Origin: Bradyrhizobiaceae bacterium PARB1
Lineage (GTDB): Bacteria; Pseudomonadota; Alphaproteobacteria; Rhizobiales; Xanthobacteraceae
Direction of reading: 5' to 3'
Assembly (NCBI GenBank): GCA_002256345.1
Contig: NKIY01000011.1
Coordinates: 1 to 64,000 of the forward strand
Length of the DNA: 64,000 nt
The translations under genes were made by a program, and so were the position numbers. Positions 1-8,619 of this stretch are shown here, in pieces. Each line of letters begins with the position of its first letter. Within the stretch, counting starts at the first letter, position 1. Below the pieces are notes generated by a model. That model saw only the letters and a list, made by a program, of their open reading frames with translations. It ran no database searches and was not told the origin of the DNA.

Positions 1-301
1 TCTCCAGCGCCGTCAGATGCGGAAACACCGCCGAGATCTGGAACGAGCGCACGAGGCCGAGACGTGCGACGTCTGCCGGCGCCATCGCGCTGATGTCCCT
101 GCCCTTGTAGAGAATCTGGCCTTCCGAAGGCTGCAGAAACTTGGTGAGCAGGTTGAAGCACGTCGTCTTGCCGGCGCCGTTCGGCCCGATCAGTGCGTGA
201 ATGGTACCCTTGCGGACCTGGAGATTGACGTCGCGAACGGCGTAGAATCCCGCAAATTGTTTGGTCAGTCCGTGGGTTTCAAGAATGAAATCGTCCTGCA
301 T
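1..301 (-). CDS. livG: LIV-type ABC transporter ATP-binding protein, LivG-like (partial, 3' end outside window)
   Basis: Only the first 100 codons are present; the gene runs off the left edge. The reverse strand from 301 reads MQDDFILETHGLTKQF and then a Walker A motif GPNGAGKTT at about residues 43-51, followed by a Q-loop region (SFQISAVF). This is the nucleotide-binding subunit that energises LIV-type (branched-chain amino acid or organic acid) importers at the inner membrane face. The ATG shares one base with the TAA stop of the upstream aldehyde dehydrogenase gene (TAATG), so the two are translationally coupled. The presence of a second LivG at 14616-15449 shows there are at least two LIV-type importers here. 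Confidence 0.9.
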   Translation of the reverse strand, partial: MQDDFILETHGLTKQFAGFYAVRDVNLQVRKGTIHALIGPNGAGKTTCFNLLTKFLQPSEGQILYKGRDISAMAPADVARLGLVRSFQISAVFPHLTALE

Positions 302-1764
302 TACAATCCGCCCATACACAGATACTTGATGTCGAGATAGTCGGAGATTCCGTAAAATGATCCCTCCCGACCATGCCCGCTCTGCTTGATGCCGCCGAAC
401 GGAGCAACTTCGGTTGAAATCATGGCCTCGTTGATCCCCACCATCCCGTAATCGAGGGCTTCGGCCATGCGCCAGATCCGCGCATTGTCGCGGCTGTAGA
501 AATATGCCGCGAGCCCGAACTCGGTATCATTCGCCATCCGGATGGCATCGTCATCGGTTTCGAACTGCAGAACTGCAGCGATCGGTCCGAAAATTTCCTC
601 ATTGAAGACGCGCATCTTGTCCGTGACATGGGAAAGTACCGTCGGTTGAAAGAAGGTGCCGCCAAGATCGTGCAACTGCCCGCCAACCTCGAGCGTTGCT
701 CCCTTGGCCACCGCATCGGCGATATGAGCTTCGATCTTTCGTATCGCTGCCGCGCTGATAACCGGACCGATGACGGTTTCTGCATCGCACCCGTTGCCGA
801 CCTTGAGCATGCGAACGGCATTGCGGAAGCGCGCGACGAATTTCGAGTACACTCCAGACTGGACAAGGATGCGGTTGACGCAGATGCAGGTCTGGCCGGC
901 ATTGCGATATTTGGACATGATGGCGCCGGCCACCGCGGCATCGATATCCGCATCATCGAACACGATGAACGGCGCATTGCCACCGAGTTCCATCGACGTG
1001 TGCTTCACAGTGGTGGCACATTGCGCGATCAATGTCTTGCCAACCCCTGTGGATCCAGTGAAACTGAGTTTGCGAACGATCGGATTGGACGTCATCTCGG
1101 CGCCGATGCCGACCGCATCGCCTGTGACGACCGACAGAACTCCCTTGGGCACGCCGGCCCGTTCGGCCAGCACCGCGAGCGCCAGCGCAGTCAGCGGCGT
1201 TTCGGCGGCAGGTTTCACCACCATCGTACATCCTGCAGCAAGTGCCGGCGCAATCTTACGCGTCACCATCGCCGCCGGGAAATTCCACGGCGTGATCGCA
1301 ACGCAGACACCGACAGGCTGCTTTTGAACGATAATGCGGCGATCCGTTCCCGGAGCCGGAATCGTATCCCCATAGATGCGTTTGGCCTCTTCGGCATACC
1401 ATTCGATATAGCTGGCGGCATAAACGATCTCACCGCGACTTTCGGTCAACGGCTTGCCCTGCTCGCTCGTGAGAATGAGCGCGAGATCGTCACGATGCAA
1501 CATGACAAGATCGAACCAGGCACGAAGGACCTGAGACCTGTGCTTGGCAGTCGCGCCGCGCCAGGACCCGAGCGCGACCTGCGCCTGTTCTATCGCGCGC
1601 CTTGTTTCAGCCGCGCCCATATTGGGGACGCGGCCGAGCAGATCGCCGGTAGCGGGATTGACGACGTCGATTAAACCGCCGCCGTCGGCGACAATCCAGT
1701 CACCGCCGACGAGACAGAGATCGCTTAGCAGCGCCGGATCATTCAGAGAGAGATGGGACTTCAC
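301..1764 (-). CDS. gabD: NAD(P)-dependent aldehyde dehydrogenase, succinate-semialdehyde dehydrogenase type
   Basis: A 487-residue ALDH-superfamily protein of normal full length. Visible family marks are TPWNFP at 158-163 (the Asn that holds the oxyanion), the cofactor-site lysine in VVKPAAETP (Lys184), the Rossmann motif FTGSTGVGK (235-243), the general base in ELGGNAP (Glu259) and the nucleophile Cys293 in NAGQTC. ELGGNAPFIVFDDAD is typical of the GabD branch that oxidises succinate semialdehyde to succinate, but related branches use glutarate semialdehyde or similar omega-oxo acids, so the substrate is inferred. The start is GTG with a weak ribosome site. It sits between an NTF2-like gene and livG, presumably in one operon. 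Confidence 0.88.
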   Translation of the reverse strand: MKSHLSLNDPALLSDLCLVGGDWIVADGGGLIDVVNPATGDLLGRVPNMGAAETRRAIEQAQVALGSWRGATAKHRSQVLRAWFDLVMLHRDDLALILTSEQGKPLTESRGEIVYAASYIEWYAEEAKRIYGDTIPAPGTDRRIIVQKQPVGVCVAITPWNFPAAMVTRKIAPALAAGCTMVVKPAAETPLTALALAVLAERAGVPKGVLSVVTGDAVGIGAEMTSNPIVRKLSFTGSTGVGKTLIAQCATTVKHTSMELGGNAPFIVFDDADIDAAVAGAIMSKYRNAGQTCICVNRILVQSGVYSKFVARFRNAVRMLKVGNGCDAETVIGPVISAAAIRKIEAHIADAVAKGATLEVGGQLHDLGGTFFQPTVLSHVTDKMRVFNEEIFGPIAAVLQFETDDDAIRMANDTEFGLAAYFYSRDNARIWRMAEALDYGMVGINEAMISTEVAPFGGIKQSGHGREGSFYGISDYLDIKYLCMGGL

Positions 1765-1819
1765 GGTTGACTCACGGTTAGCCTGCAGCGCAGCGGGCGA
1801 TCAACAACGATACCGGCGC

Positions 1820-2200
1820 TTATACGATGGGTTCGCCGAAGAACTGCTTATTGACGATCTGCCAACGGCCATCGGCTTTGACGAGACTTAGATGATCCGT
1901 AAACAATCGGCCTGGCGCCGCGCAATTGAGCGTAACATTGGCGCAGCCGGGCGCAGATTCATTGATCGTGATAATCCGTTCCAGCTTGCGGTGGAAATTC
2001 TGCTTCTGCGGTGACACACGGCCTTCCACGAGCTTCAGCCAATCAGCCAGCGGTAGATTATTGAGTTTTCCTTCAGTGACAGAGTGGAGATGAGCGACCT
2101 CATGAAAAGCGTGCTTCAGCTTCGCAATATCGCCTTCATACAGGCCATCGAGATAGGTCTGCGCCGTGGAGAGAATGTCGTGAATGTTTGAAGTGGTCAT
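1820..2200 (-). CDS. NTF2-like / SnoaL-like superfamily protein (lumazine-binding-like family)
   Basis: A 126-residue single-domain protein with an N-terminal helix pattern (ILSTAQTYLDGLYEGD), a middle DWLKLVEGR segment and a C-terminal strand ending DGRWQIVNKQFF. This is the layout of the small NTF2-like 'putative lumazine-binding' proteins often linked to catabolic operons. Members of this fold are cyclases, isomerases or ligand binders; nothing here fixes which. An AAGGAG ribosome site lies 6 bases before the ATG. It is 84 bases downstream of the binding-protein gene and 55 bases upstream of the aldehyde dehydrogenase, so it probably belongs to the same transcript. Confidence 0.75.
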   Translation of the reverse strand: MTTSNIHDILSTAQTYLDGLYEGDIAKLKHAFHEVAHLHSVTEGKLNNLPLADWLKLVEGRVSPQKQNFHRKLERIITINESAPGCANVTLNCAAPGRLFTDHLSLVKADGRWQIVNKQFFGEPIV

Positions 2201-2284
2201 AGCGGCTCCTTTAGTGGTGGGTTTCTATGAGCGTTCCGAATGCCGGCTTCGTGCCGCGCTGGCGCGCAGCCGGCGATGTAGGGC

Positions 2285-3517
2285 TTATTTTTTCAGCAAA
2301 GCGCAGGTGCTGCGTGCTAGCGGCAGGAAGGCCTGGTCGGCCGGTGTCGTGGCCACCAGCTTGTAGAGGTCCCACGGCCCTTTCGATTCAGAAGGCTTCT
2401 TGACCTCGAACAGGTAGGCTGGATGGATGGCGCGACCATTGGCCTCGATCAGACCTTCACCGAACAAGGGATCGTCTGTTTTGATCTCCTTCATCTTAGC
2501 GACGACCCTGGCGCCATCATGAGGATTGCCGCCAAGCGCTTCGAGCGTCTTGAAATAGTGGATGAGACTTCCATAGACGCCGGCATGCGTCATCGTTGGC
2601 GGCGATTTCGTCTTCATGCGCTCTGCAAAACGCTTGGAGAAGGCACGGGTCTGATCATTGAGATCCCAGTAAAACGTCTCGGTGAGATTCAGTCCCTGCG
2701 CCGTTTCCAGCCCGATCGCCTTGACGTCGGTGACGAATAGCAGCATTGCCGCAAGCTTCTGCCCCGCCCGTACGATGCCGAATTCGGCTGCCTGCTTGAC
2801 CGCGGCGCTGGTGTCGCCGCCGGCATTCGCAAGGCCGATGACCTTGGCCTTCGATGCCTGCGCCTGCAGCAAGAAAGACGAGAAGTCCGCTGTATTCAGC
2901 GGATGCTTGACGTTGCCGAGCACTTTGCCGCCCGACGACTTGACCACCGCGGACGCATCCCGTTCGAGCGCCGCCCCGAAGGCATAGTCGGCCGTCAGGA
3001 AGAACCAACTGTCGCCGCCGGACTTCACAAGCGCCTGCGCGGTGCTGTTGGCCAGCATGTAAGTGTCATAGGTCCAATGCACGGTGTTGGGTGAGCACTG
3101 CGCATTGGTCAGATCGGTGCTTGCGGCGCCGGAATTCAGATGGATCGCATTCTTGTCGCGCGTCAGATTGTTGACGGCGAGCGCAACGCCGGAATTGTTG
3201 ATGTCGGCGATGACATCCACTTTCTCGTTGTCGATCCAGTTGCGCGCGATATTGACGCCGATATCCGGCTTGTTCTGGTGATCACCCGAATAAAGATCGA
3301 TCTTCCAGCCCTTGGCGCGCAGACCGGAGTCCTCGATGGCCATTTCCGCGGCGAGCGTGGATCCGGATCCGCCGAGATCCTGATAGGGACCGGACTGATC
3401 GGTCAGCACACCAATCTTGACGGTCTTGTCCTGCGCATCCGCAGCGGACGCCGTCGCGAACACGATGATGGCGGTCGATGCCATGGCGATGACGGCACGG
3501 CGCACGGTGATTTGCAT
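2285..3517 (-). CDS. LIV-type ABC transporter substrate-binding protein (paralogue 1)
   Basis: A 410-residue periplasmic binding protein of the LivK/peripla_BP_6 type. The start at 3517 is preferred because AGGAGG lies 8 bases upstream; the reading frame is open for 12 codons further but that start has no such site. Residues 1-28 form a signal peptide ending in ADAQ. The mature start KIGVLTDQSGPY, the DHQNKPD segment and the motif QCSPN are shared with the proteins at 6357-7589 and 24727-25968, so the three are close paralogues. The ligand is unknown; acyl or aromatic carboxylates are as likely as amino acids given the neighbours. A hairpin separates it from the hydrolase gene upstream. Confidence 0.9.
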   Translation of the reverse strand: MQITVRRAVIAMASTAIIVFATASAADAQDKTVKIGVLTDQSGPYQDLGGSGSTLAAEMAIEDSGLRAKGWKIDLYSGDHQNKPDIGVNIARNWIDNEKVDVIADINNSGVALAVNNLTRDKNAIHLNSGAASTDLTNAQCSPNTVHWTYDTYMLANSTAQALVKSGGDSWFFLTADYAFGAALERDASAVVKSSGGKVLGNVKHPLNTADFSSFLLQAQASKAKVIGLANAGGDTSAAVKQAAEFGIVRAGQKLAAMLLFVTDVKAIGLETAQGLNLTETFYWDLNDQTRAFSKRFAERMKTKSPPTMTHAGVYGSLIHYFKTLEALGGNPHDGARVVAKMKEIKTDDPLFGEGLIEANGRAIHPAYLFEVKKPSESKGPWDLYKLVATTPADQAFLPLARSTCALLKK

Positions 3518-3560
3518 CTCATATTCCTCCTGTGTTTGTTTATGGAAAGGCACGTCTGAA

Positions 3561-3602
3561 AATCGGGAGATAAGCCGCGGCGCCAGCGCCGCGGCTTATC
3601 TC
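3561..3602 (-). terminator. Hairpin between hydrolase and binding-protein genes
   Basis: Positions 3567-3602 form a perfect inverted repeat of 16 bp with a 4-base loop (arm GAGATAAGCCGCGGCG). Read on the minus strand it is followed by CCGATTTTC, a short T-rich tract. It begins directly after the hydrolase stop at 3606. It should end or strongly reduce transcription coming from the hydrolase, or protect the 3' end of that message, so the binding-protein gene may have its own promoter. Confidence 0.75.
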
Positions 3603-3605
3603 GGC

Positions 3606-4478
3606 TCACACCTTGAGCATGCCATGCATGGCTGCCCAGAGCGGGCTGGCCGGGTCGGCAAGCCGGTCGATCATGCTGAAATGATGCTCGTCCGGTTGTT
3701 CGACGACGGAACATTGCAATCCGGCACCGCGCCAGGCGGCGGCAAACTCGGCCTGCTGGCGCTCGAACTCGGAAGATTCAGTGCCGCCAAACGACAGGAT
3801 CAGCGGTGCTGCCGATTTCGGCAGATGGCGGATCGGACTGTTGCGTTCGGCCGTCGATGCATCGAGGCCGATCTCCTTGTTGAGATAGCACAGCCGGATC
3901 GCTTCGAGATCATAGAGGCCGGAAAGCGCACAGCCGCCTTTGACCGTATCGGCCGGAACACCCAAGGCAGGCCAATCCGCGGTCAGGCTCATTACGGTCA
4001 GATGACCGCCCGCCGAACTTCCAGACACGAACAGCCGATCAGCCGCATAGCCGAACTCATTCGCATTCTTGTAGAGGAAGACGATGGACGCGCGAACGTC
4101 GGAGACCAGCTCGTCCATCGTCACATGGGGGGCGAGACGATAGTTGATCACCGCGACATTGACACCGTGCTGGACATAAGATTCGGCAAAGTAGCTGAAT
4201 TCGGACTTGTCCTGCGCACGCCAGTAGCCGCCGTGGATGAATACCAGCAGTGGTGCATTTGGCTTGTCGGTGAGGAACAGATCCAGCTTCTGAAGCGGAG
4301 CAGCTCCGTACGCAATATCTATACGCGCGCGGTTGCCCAGCGCGTCACGGACACGCTTGCTTTCAGCTGCCCATTGCAGCGACAGCTGCGGATGATCCGG
4401 AATGCGTGCGCGGATGTTGTATTCCGCGTCCAGCGTTGACTGGTCGAGATTGCGATAAACGGGATTACTCACGGTCAT
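3606..4478 (-). CDS. Alpha/beta hydrolase, kynurenine-formamidase (KynB)/arylformamidase-like
   Basis: A 290-residue alpha/beta hydrolase. The oxyanion-hole motif is HGGYW (about 80-84) and the nucleophile elbow is GSSAGG (about 152-157); a His near the C-terminus (DEHHFSM) completes the expected triad. HGGYWRA and the overall length match the bacterial/eukaryotic arylformamidase branch that cleaves N-formylkynurenine, but this branch also contains carbamate and ester hydrolases, and no other kynurenine gene is nearby, so the reaction is uncertain. AAGGAG lies 4-9 bases before the ATG. It is 42 bases downstream of the PaiB-like gene and likely co-transcribed with it. Confidence 0.82.
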   Translation of the reverse strand: MTVSNPVYRNLDQSTLDAEYNIRARIPDHPQLSLQWAAESKRVRDALGNRARIDIAYGAAPLQKLDLFLTDKPNAPLLVFIHGGYWRAQDKSEFSYFAESYVQHGVNVAVINYRLAPHVTMDELVSDVRASIVFLYKNANEFGYAADRLFVSGSSAGGHLTVMSLTADWPALGVPADTVKGGCALSGLYDLEAIRLCYLNKEIGLDASTAERNSPIRHLPKSAAPLILSFGGTESSEFERQQAEFAAAWRGAGLQCSVVEQPDEHHFSMIDRLADPASPLWAAMHGMLKV

Positions 4479-4520
4479 GTTGCTCCTTGCTCGTGTTGGC
4501 TGTCTGTTGGTTTGATGGAG

Positions 4521-5156
4521 TCAGGGTGTCGTGGGGGGGAGATCGAGGAACGAAAAACGCTCCATCAACCGCCCGACCAGGCGCTGCGACATGTCGCCAT
4601 TCGACAGCGCGCCATGCACTCGGCGCCGATCGTCCAGCGTATTTTGCTGGCCGAGCCGGAGTTGGGTCTGGATGCTGGTGATGTCGATGTGGAAGCCGAC
4701 AATGCCGGGTAACAGCTTTTCGGTGTAGGGAGCGATACTCTCCGTGCTCCAGGCTGAGGACGGCGGCTCCATCTCCTCCGACAGGCGCACCACCATGTCG
4801 CGGGTCGCGTCTCGCTCATCGACCAGACGCGACCTGCCCCAAACATGAACACTGGCGTAAAGCCAGGTCGGCGCGCGTGGCCGCGTGCCATACCAGTCAG
4901 GCGACACGTAGGTCTGCGGGCCCAGGAAGACGACAAGGACTTCGCCCTCGCCACCGAAACTCTTCCATTGCGGATTGGCACGGGCGCAATGCCCTATCAG
5001 CCGTCCCATCGCCCCTGGCATACGATCAATCATGAACGGCAAGTGGCTGACCTGAATTTCAGGATCAGCTGAGACCAACGACCCCAGCCGAATTTCCTCA
5101 ATCAGGTCGAAAGCAGTCTCGCGATCGTCGCTCCGGAATAACGTGGGAATGTACAT
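4521..5156 (-). CDS. PaiB-like FMN-binding negative transcriptional regulator family protein
   Basis: A 211-residue protein of the PaiB family (split-barrel flavin-binding fold). Family marks are the start MYIPTLFRSDD, the segment VSHLPFMIDR, the stretch DWYGTRPRAPTWLYASVHVWG and the C-terminal helix rich in basic residues. PaiB of Bacillus represses sporulation and protease genes, but most proteobacterial members are uncharacterised and may be flavin enzymes rather than regulators. It is divergent from the AraC-type regulator at 5260 with about 100 bases between, a usual arrangement for a regulator and its target. Confidence 0.85.
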   Translation of the reverse strand: MYIPTLFRSDDRETAFDLIEEIRLGSLVSADPEIQVSHLPFMIDRMPGAMGRLIGHCARANPQWKSFGGEGEVLVVFLGPQTYVSPDWYGTRPRAPTWLYASVHVWGRSRLVDERDATRDMVVRLSEEMEPPSSAWSTESIAPYTEKLLPGIVGFHIDITSIQTQLRLGQQNTLDDRRRVHGALSNGDMSQRLVGRLMERFSFLDLPPTTP

Positions 5157-5259
5157 TTTTTAGCCAATCCTTCGCGCAGCCCTCACTTTGAGCGACGCTA
5201 GTCATCGGCGCTTCGGCCTGATATCCGTGGAAGGTCAAATAATCTAGTGATTGGGCCAA

Positions 5260-6021
5260 ATGCAGCGCAGCGGAAGAGCGATTGACTACCAAGACATTCC
5301 ACGTCCGATTGCGGCGATGGCGGACGAGTATCCCGCCGGCCACGCAACCCCGTGGCATTCTCATCGGCGGTCCCAATTGTTTTACGGGTCCACCGGCGTT
5401 GCCCGCGTAATAACCGAAGACGGCGCCTGGGTGGCTCCTCCGCTCCGCGCCATTTGGGTACCGGGAGGGATCGAGCACCAAGTCGCTTGTCGCGGACCCG
5501 TCTCGTTTCGCACGCTCTACATCGAGCCAGACGCGAGTTCGCGCCTGCCGACGGCATGTCGCGTGATGGAGGTCTCGGACCTCTTGCGATCGTTGATTAT
5601 CGAATCGGTATCGGTCCCGCTTACCTACGACACCTTAGGCCGCGACGGGTGCATGATGCAGCTTCTGCTGCATGAAATCGAGCTTGCACCGATCGGTCAG
5701 CTCCATATCCGCATGCCGCAATCACGCGCCTTGCGCGTAATGTGCGAAGCTATCCTGAAGGATCCGTCCATCTCGGCGAGCATCGACGATTGGGCAAAAA
5801 AAACCGGAATGAGCAGACGAACATTGACGCGCCGCTTTCGTATAGAGACCGGAATCAGCATCGCCACATGGATCACACAAGCCCGCCTTATTGAGGCGAT
5901 GTCGCGCATTGCTGAAGGCGCGTCGATCACGAGCGTCGCTTTCGAGGTCGGCTATGAAAGTTCAAGCGCATTCGGTGCAATGTTTCGTAGGACCTTCGGA
6001 ACATCACCGACAAGGTTTTAA
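5260..6021 (+). CDS. AraC-family transcriptional regulator with N-terminal cupin domain
   Basis: About 253 residues. The N-terminal half reads as an AraC-binding cupin (HATPWHSHRRSQLFYGSTG, typical His-rich cupin 1 motif), and the C-terminal 100 residues hold two helix-turn-helix units (SIDDWAKKTGMSRRTLTRRF and ITSVAFEVGYESSSAFGAMF) ending with FRRTFGTSPTRF. The ATG at 5260 is preferred over an in-frame TTG at 5251; neither has a good ribosome site. It faces away from the PaiB-like gene, so control of that gene and of itself from the 103-base intergenic region is likely. Confidence 0.88.
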   Translation: MQRSGRAIDYQDIPRPIAAMADEYPAGHATPWHSHRRSQLFYGSTGVARVITEDGAWVAPPLRAIWVPGGIEHQVACRGPVSFRTLYIEPDASSRLPTACRVMEVSDLLRSLIIESVSVPLTYDTLGRDGCMMQLLLHEIELAPIGQLHIRMPQSRALRVMCEAILKDPSISASIDDWAKKTGMSRRTLTRRFRIETGISIATWITQARLIEAMSRIAEGASITSVAFEVGYESSSAFGAMFRRTFGTSPTRF

Positions 6022-6356
6022 CCACTACTCAGTAGACAGCCTAAGATTAGGCAGACACTACCGTTGCACAATGAAAGCCATAGCGTCCGCTTTGCGCCAA
6101 CAGCGGTCACCAAAGAACACGCTCCGCGGAGCGCGACGTGCATCGCGTTTGGGTGTCAGACTCGCGACTCCGTGATCAACGCAGTCACTGAGAAGCTAGA
6201 GCGGCTAGTTCCGAATAACGCCTCGGGGGCGCCGCTCCGTACTCCTCAAGCCCAAAGCCCCAATCTCGGCAAAAATAGCGCACCGACCAGTACCGATGAC
6301 ATATGCCTCTGGCAGGCCGCCGTACTGACCACAACTTCCCGCCCGTTTAAGGACGC
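6022..6356. other. Intergenic stretch between convergent genes
   Basis: No supported gene. An open frame on the plus strand runs through this stretch into the 3' end of the binding-protein gene, but its composition is not coding-like. A motif at about 6086-6110 (GTCCGCTTTGCGCCAACAGC) resembles the start of the stem-loop at 31733 and may be a decayed dispersed repeat. Confidence 0.5.
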
Positions 6357-7589
6357 CTACTTCTTCAGCAGAGCGCATTTGCTATCGGAGAGCGGCAGAA
6401 ACGCCTCTTCCGCAGGAATTGCCGACAACAGTTTGTAGTAATCCCACGGCGCCTTCGACTCGGCGGGCTTCTTCACCTCGAAGAGATAAGCGGGATGGAT
6501 CTTTCGCCCGTCGGCCCGTATCGCGCCCTTGCCGAACAACGGATCGTCGGTCGGCATGTCCTTCATCTTGGCGACGACTTTGGCGCCGTCCTGCGGATTG
6601 CCGCCGAGGGCTTCCAGCGCCTTCAGGTAATGCCAGATCGACGACGCAACGCCGGCTTGCGCCATCGTCGGCATCGCCTTGTTCTTCATGCCTTCAGCGA
6701 AACGACGGGAGAAGTCACGCGTGCCGTCATTCAGGTCCCAGTAGAAGGACTCGGTGAATGTGAGGCCCTGCGAAACATCGAGGCCGAGTGAATGCACGTC
6801 CGTGACAAACATCAGGAGCGGCGAAAGCTTCTGCCCGCCCTGCACGATCCCAAACTCCGCCGCCTGCTTGACGGCATTGATCGTGTCACCGCCGCCATTG
6901 GCGAGACCGATGACCTTGGCCTTAGATGCCTGGGCCTGGAGCAGAAACGAGGAGAAATCCGAACTGTTGGCCGGATGCTTGACGCTTCCGAGAACCTTTC
7001 CGCCCATCGCCTTAACGATGGCGGACGTGTCGCGTTCCAGCGCTGCGCCGAACGCGTAGTCGGCTGCGAGGAAAAACCAGGTATCAACGCCGGCTTTCAT
7101 CATGCCCGTGCCGGTGCCCTTGGCCAGCATGTAACTATCGAACACCCAGTGGATGGTGTTGGGAGAGCACTGCGCATCGGTCAGGTCTGACGTCGCTGCA
7201 CCGGAATCCAGGAAGACGCGGTTCTTCTCCCGAGTGAGATTGCTGACGGCGAGTGCGACCGCAGAGTTCGGAACATCGACGATCAGATCGATCTTGTCGA
7301 CGTCGAACCACTGACGCGCGACATTGACGCCAACATCCGCTTTGTTCTGGTGATCGCCGGCGACCACCTCGATGGTCCAGCCTTTCTTGAGCAGCTCGGA
7401 TTCTTCGACGGCCATCTTTGCCGCCAGAACCGAGCCAGCTCCCGTAATATCGGAATACAGGCTCGACAGATCGCTCAACACCCCGATCTTGACGACCCTA
7501 GTGGGGGCCGTCTTGTCCTGCGCCGATGCCATAGGTGACGGCAACAGGGCGATGGCTCCGAAGACGGCTGCTACGATGGATCGTTTCAT
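6357..7589 (-). CDS. LIV-type ABC transporter substrate-binding protein (paralogue 2)
   Basis: A 410-residue binding protein with signal peptide ending in MASAQ at residue 24. It shares long blocks with the protein at 2285-3517, for example ADYAFGAALERD, FSSFLLQAQASKAKVIGLAN, PTDDPLF and HPAYLFEVKKP, so the two are recent paralogues with a similar or overlapping ligand. GGGAGG lies 6 bases before the ATG. It is the last gene of the long minus-strand operon starting at 15449, 42 bases after the BKACE gene. Since that operon already has another, less related binding protein (9414-10667), this one may broaden the ligand range of the same permease; that is inference. Confidence 0.9.
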   Translation of the reverse strand: MKRSIVAAVFGAIALLPSPMASAQDKTAPTRVVKIGVLSDLSSLYSDITGAGSVLAAKMAVEESELLKKGWTIEVVAGDHQNKADVGVNVARQWFDVDKIDLIVDVPNSAVALAVSNLTREKNRVFLDSGAATSDLTDAQCSPNTIHWVFDSYMLAKGTGTGMMKAGVDTWFFLAADYAFGAALERDTSAIVKAMGGKVLGSVKHPANSSDFSSFLLQAQASKAKVIGLANGGGDTINAVKQAAEFGIVQGGQKLSPLLMFVTDVHSLGLDVSQGLTFTESFYWDLNDGTRDFSRRFAEGMKNKAMPTMAQAGVASSIWHYLKALEALGGNPQDGAKVVAKMKDMPTDDPLFGKGAIRADGRKIHPAYLFEVKKPAESKAPWDYYKLLSAIPAEEAFLPLSDSKCALLKK

Positions 7590-7631
7590 CTTGTTCCTCC
7601 CGATTTTTTGCCTTCAAGCGGATCATCCGAT

Positions 7632-8564
7632 CTAGAACGCGACGCGGTCCCCTCCCTTGAGATCCAGCATGACGCGCGCCTCATCCGGTGTGGCCACATC
7701 GAGCCCGAGCCCCTCGATAACCTTGCGAACCTGCCGGACCTGCTCGGCGTTCGTTTCCGCAAGCTTGCCCTTGCCGAGCCAGAGCGAGTCTTCGAGGCCA
7801 ACCCGCACATTGCCACCGAGCGCCGCCGCCATCGCCGCGATCGCCATCTGGCTGCGCCCTGCCCCTAACACTGACCATCGATACTGATCGCCGAACAGAC
7901 GATCCGCCGTGCGCTTCATATGCATGACGTCTTCCGGATGCGGGCCGATGCCGCCGAGCAGGCCGAACACCGTTTGCACGAACAATGGAGGCTTCACGAG
8001 GCCGCGCTGCAGGAAATGATGCAGGTTATAGAGATGGGAGGTGTCGTAGCATTCGAATTCAAACCGCGTTCCGGACTGGGACATGGTCGAGAGGACATAT
8101 TCGATGTCCTTGAACGAATTCCGGAAGACGAGGTCGCGCGATGCTTCCAGCATCTGCGGCTCCCACTCATGCTTGAAGGTCTTGTACCGATCGAGCATGG
8201 GGAACAGACCGAAGTTCATCGATCCCATATTGAGCGACGCAACCTCCGGCTTGAAGGTCGATGCGGGTCGCAGACGCTCTTCGACCGACATGAACGGACT
8301 GCCACCCGTGGTGAGATTCACAACACAGTCGGAGCGCTGCTTGATGATCTTGAGGAAAGGCTCGAAGCCTTCGGGCGTCTGGTCGGGCTTGCCAGTCAGT
8401 GGATCGCGCGCGTGCAGATGGATGATGGAGGCACCGGCTTCGGCAGCGCCGATGGCAGCCTCGGCGATCTCCTCAGCCGTGATCGGCAGATGGGGCGACA
8501 TCGTAGGCGTGTGAATCGAGCCCGTCACCGCGCAGGTGATGATGATCTTGTTTGCAGTTGCCAT
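7632..8564 (-). CDS. BKACE family beta-keto acid cleavage enzyme (DUF849)
   Basis: A 310-residue TIM-barrel protein of the beta-keto acid cleavage enzyme family, whose founding member Kce condenses 3-keto-5-aminohexanoate with acetyl-CoA to release acetoacetate. The zinc-site motif IIHLHARDP places His49 and His51; the second metal/catalytic region GLEDSLWLGKG gives Glu258. The start ITCAVTGSIHTPTMSP is also typical. BKACE members act on very different beta-keto acids, and the subgroup cannot be set here. It sits in a LIV transporter operon after livF, suggesting that the imported compound or a product of it is a beta-keto acid. Confidence 0.9.
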   Translation of the reverse strand: MATANKIIITCAVTGSIHTPTMSPHLPITAEEIAEAAIGAAEAGASIIHLHARDPLTGKPDQTPEGFEPFLKIIKQRSDCVVNLTTGGSPFMSVEERLRPASTFKPEVASLNMGSMNFGLFPMLDRYKTFKHEWEPQMLEASRDLVFRNSFKDIEYVLSTMSQSGTRFEFECYDTSHLYNLHHFLQRGLVKPPLFVQTVFGLLGGIGPHPEDVMHMKRTADRLFGDQYRWSVLGAGRSQMAIAAMAAALGGNVRVGLEDSLWLGKGKLAETNAEQVRQVRKVIEGLGLDVATPDEARVMLDLKGGDRVAF

Positions 8565-8619
8565 CTTCGATTTCCGTTTTCGATCCGCGTGACACGGAGT
8601 TCACGTGGTTTTTTCAACC

